A DNA stretch of 64,000 nucleotides from JBDZVM01 sp040255675. GTDB lineage: Bacteria; Actinomycetota; Actinomycetes; Acidothermales; Acidothermaceae. The position numbers and the translations under genes were made by a program. The stretch spans positions 122,589 to 186,588 of the forward strand of contig JBDZVM010000003.1 in assembly GCA_040255675.1 (NCBI GenBank), written 5' to 3'. Positions 58,541 through 64,000 of this stretch are shown piece after piece. The stretch's first letter is position 1. The number at the start of each line of letters is the position of its first letter. The notes below the pieces were generated by a model, which was given only the letters and a program-made list of their open reading frames with translations, did not search any database and was not told the origin of the DNA.

Positions 58541-59974
58541 TCACCGATCGGTAGGCTCTTCGAATACGACGAGCATCGGGACTGACTCAGCGTCAACCAC
58601 CGAAGACGCACCCTTGGCAGTGCTGTCGCGCGCTGATTCGCTCGGCTCTGCCGTGCCAACGTGCGGTGCTTGCGCGGCGTCGAGTTGCGCGAGGCGTTCG
58701 TCCGCGTCGGTCGTTGCCTCTGTGTCCGCGAGCGCGGCGGCGACGAACCATTCACGGGCCTCCGCCGGACGGCCGGCCGCAAGCAACGCGTCAGCGTATG
58801 CGTAAAAAAGCCTCGCAGACCACGGATCGCGGCGATCCCGATCCAAATCTCGGCCTTGCAAACTCACGACCGCGGCATCGAACTGGCCAAGATCGCGCCG
58901 GGCACCCGAGACGACGATGCGCATTTCGACGGCGCGCGCCCGATCGAGTCGAGCAGCCTCCGCTGTGTTTGCCAGCGTCAGCGCCCGCTCGGGCCGACCG
59001 AGGCCCCGCTCGCAATCAGCCATAATGGGCAGGTGCTCGAGCGACCCGCTCATTCGTCGGTGTGCGCGTAACTCGGCGAGAGCCTCCGCCCAGCGCCCCG
59101 TCGCGTAAGCGCACAATCCAACAGCCTCGCGGACGACGCCGAGCCGCGGCAACAACCGGCGCGCGGCCCGCGCATGCTCATACGCCAGCTCAGGATCGTC
59201 ATCGACGAGTCGACCGGCCATCACCAGATGCTGTGCCGCCGCCTCGCCGGCGGCAGTTGGGGCGGTACGCAATTCTGCTCGCGCTTCACGCGAGAGTTCC
59301 GCACCCGTAACGTCCACGTCTATTTCCGGACCTGCCCGCGTATGTAGCCGACGAGTATCTGTCGTATCTCGATATTTGACGGCGGACTCGCGCCTGCTCG
59401 AGCTCGCCCGTTGACCGCGCGATCCGGAGGTCTGGTTCGGTCGCGGTGGCTTGCCGCCTTGTAGCCTCGCGGAGTTTCCCGGGCTATCTCGCCGGCTGTC
59501 CTGGAACTTGGTTCGATCTGCTCCTATCCGTTCCGGCCGCTGCCTCGTCGATGGGCGCTCGGTACGGCTGTCCGTCACGCGTTTGACCGGCCGGCGGTCG
59601 CCGGTCTTGCGTTGACCTTCGGGGGGAGGAATCTCACGCGGATGTGACGAGCCCGCCGCGTTGCCGGAACCCCGCGCAGCACCTCCGGCCAAATCGCGCG
59701 AGCCACGGGCGTTGGAATCGCGAGACCGGCGATAGTCGTCGCGCCGCGGTGCCGAGCCGCCGTTACCTTCGGCGCGCTGCTTTCCCCGTCCCGTCGAGCG
59801 CCGGCCCGCGCGCGGCCCGGCGTCACCGCCGAGGCCGGTGTCGGCGCCCTGCGATGGACGCGGCCCGCGGTTGTCTCTGCCTGTGCGAGCACCGTCGCGC
59901 GGTTTCGAGAAGTCACGCCCCTGCCGCGGTCTACCGGCGCGAGGCGAATCGTCGCCGTCAGATGCTCCTGGCAT
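58541..59974 (-). CDS. TPR-domain protein with long basic RG-rich N-terminus
   Basis: A 477-aa protein. Residues 1-215 are strongly basic and low-complexity, with many RG, SR and DR pairs (GRPRQGRDFSKPRDGARTGR; RRDDYRRSRDSNARGSR). The second half, from about 225, is helical with TPR-like units (AQHLVMAGRLVDDDPELAYEHARAARRLLPRLGVVREAVGLCAYATGRWAEALAELRAHRRMSG; ADALLAAGRPAEAREWFVAAALADTE). The C-terminal 50 residues are acidic. The N-terminus resembles RNA-binding or condensate-forming tails. Start ATG 59974, with AAGGCGG upstream, or GTG 59998. It lies just downstream of the rRNA operon terminator on the same strand. Confidence 0.78.
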   Translation of the reverse strand: MPGASDGDDSPRAGRPRQGRDFSKPRDGARTGRDNRGPRPSQGADTGLGGDAGPRAGRRSTGRGKQRAEGNGGSAPRRDDYRRSRDSNARGSRDLAGGAARGSGNAAGSSHPREIPPPEGQRKTGDRRPVKRVTDSRTERPSTRQRPERIGADRTKFQDSRRDSPGNSARLQGGKPPRPNQTSGSRGQRASSSRRESAVKYRDTTDTRRLHTRAGPEIDVDVTGAELSREARAELRTAPTAAGEAAAQHLVMAGRLVDDDPELAYEHARAARRLLPRLGVVREAVGLCAYATGRWAEALAELRAHRRMSGSLEHLPIMADCERGLGRPERALTLANTAEAARLDRARAVEMRIVVSGARRDLGQFDAAVVSLQGRDLDRDRRDPWSARLFYAYADALLAAGRPAEAREWFVAAALADTEATTDADERLAQLDAAQAPHVGTAEPSESARDSTAKGASSVVDAESVPMLVVFEEPTDR

Positions 59975-60016
59975 CGCGTGTGCCGCCTTCCCTGCCACAC
60001 AAATGTGTCATAAATG

Positions 60017-60052
60017 CGTTGAGGGTCACCCGAAAACGGGTGACCCTCAACG
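60017..60052 (-). terminator. rRNA operon terminator hairpin
   Basis: A perfect 16-bp inverted repeat (60017-60032 and 60037-60052) with a 4-nt loop, 8 nt after the 3' end of 5S on the minus strand. The following run (CATTTATGAC) has few U residues, as is usual for actinobacterial terminators. Confidence 0.85.
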
Positions 60053-60059
60053 AAAGTAT

Positions 60060-60177
60060 GTCCGGCGGCGTCCTACTCTCCCACGCGGCTGCCCGCGCAG
60101 TACCATCGGCGCTGAAGGGCTTAGCTTCCGGGTTCGGAATGGGACCGGGCGTTTCCCCTTCGCTATGACCGCCGTAA
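60060..60177 (-). rRNA. rrf: 5S ribosomal RNA
   Basis: About 118 nt. On the minus strand it begins GTTACGGCGGTCATAGCG, contains the conserved GAAACGCCCGGTCCCATTCC and CCGAACCCGGAAGCTAAG, and ends GGAGAGTAGGACGCCGCCGG. The 5' and 3' ends pair (TACGGCGG / CCGCCGG). Confidence 0.96.
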
Positions 60178-60248
60178 CTCTATTGAGATGTCTGCCGGAT
60201 CTCCCGACCGTATCTCAGGAACTGCTCAGTGGACGCGAGTATGCTTTG

Positions 60249-64000
<3,752 letters not shown>

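Overview
This 64 kb window comes from a GC-rich actinobacterial chromosome. The evidence is the strong G/C bias at third codon positions, many GTG and some TTG starts, and two gene blocks in the order I know from Mycobacterium and Streptomyces. One block is gcvP / MerR / DUF151 / ftsR / garA-like / gcvH / DUF881-sbp-DUF881 / pgsA-like. The other is der / cmk / tyrA / aroH / rluB / scpB / scpA / S2P-like / RHH / parA / xerD / ald / nudix / pyrG / envelope genes / mctB / steA / recN / nadK / tlyA. I cannot fix the genus. The aroH-tyrA insertion and the ald-xerD neighbourhood look more like Streptomyces or Frankia than Mycobacterium.

Layout. 0-6.7 kb holds accessory metabolism, mostly on the + strand: a truncated polysaccharide deacetylase lipoprotein, a zinc alcohol dehydrogenase, a flavodoxin, AraC with a VOC protein, TetR, and a GH3 beta-glucosidase behind a LacI-type operator. 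A 100-N scaffold gap (6702-6801) has identical 55-bp flanks, so it is probably an assembly artefact. At 6940-6967 there is a very good match to a chromosome-dimer-resolution dif site, and gene direction changes there. 7-15.3 kb is mixed: arsM with a long ArsR-type operator, ctaD, a SufT-like protein, MFS, FNT and EamA transporters, and a two-gene operon (SPL-like radical SAM plus polynucleotide-phosphatase-like HAD) behind a LexA/SOS box. From 15.3 kb to the right edge nearly everything is on the minus strand.

15-27.6 kb: glycine cleavage (gcvP under a tandem glycine riboswitch, gcvH farther on), regulators of growth and central metabolism (MerR, ftsR, garA-like), the membrane set DUF881-sbp-DUF881, a nucleotidyltransferase/degenerate phosphomannomutase fusion and a CDP-alcohol phosphotransferase. 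28-38.8 kb: tRNA-Pro, der, cmk, tyrosine/phenylalanine branch enzymes, rluB, condensin partners scpAB, a protease-dead S2P-like membrane protein, a ribbon-helix-helix protein with a ParA ATPase, and xerD. 38.9-54.2 kb: ald, nudix, pyrG, a tightly coupled envelope block (AlkP-like membrane protein, GT4, MurJ, MraY/WecA-like, MctB), steA, recN, nadK, tlyA. 54-60 kb: SCP2-like, HAD-IIA, TPR, DUF1015, SSB and an RG-rich TPR protein. 60-64 kb: an rRNA operon on the minus strand (5S, 23S, 3' end of 16S) with a strong terminator and no tRNA in the 16S-23S spacer.

How it fits together. The dif site, xerD, scpAB, the ParA/RHH pair, ftsR and steA concern chromosome segregation and division. The orientation flip at dif suggests the window spans the replication terminus: forks would enter from both sides and the flanking genes run with them. 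The most interesting under-described candidates are the SOS-box radical SAM/HAD operon, the ParA-RHH-pseudoprotease set inside the condensin locus, and the fusion protein with a catalytically dead phosphomannomutase domain.
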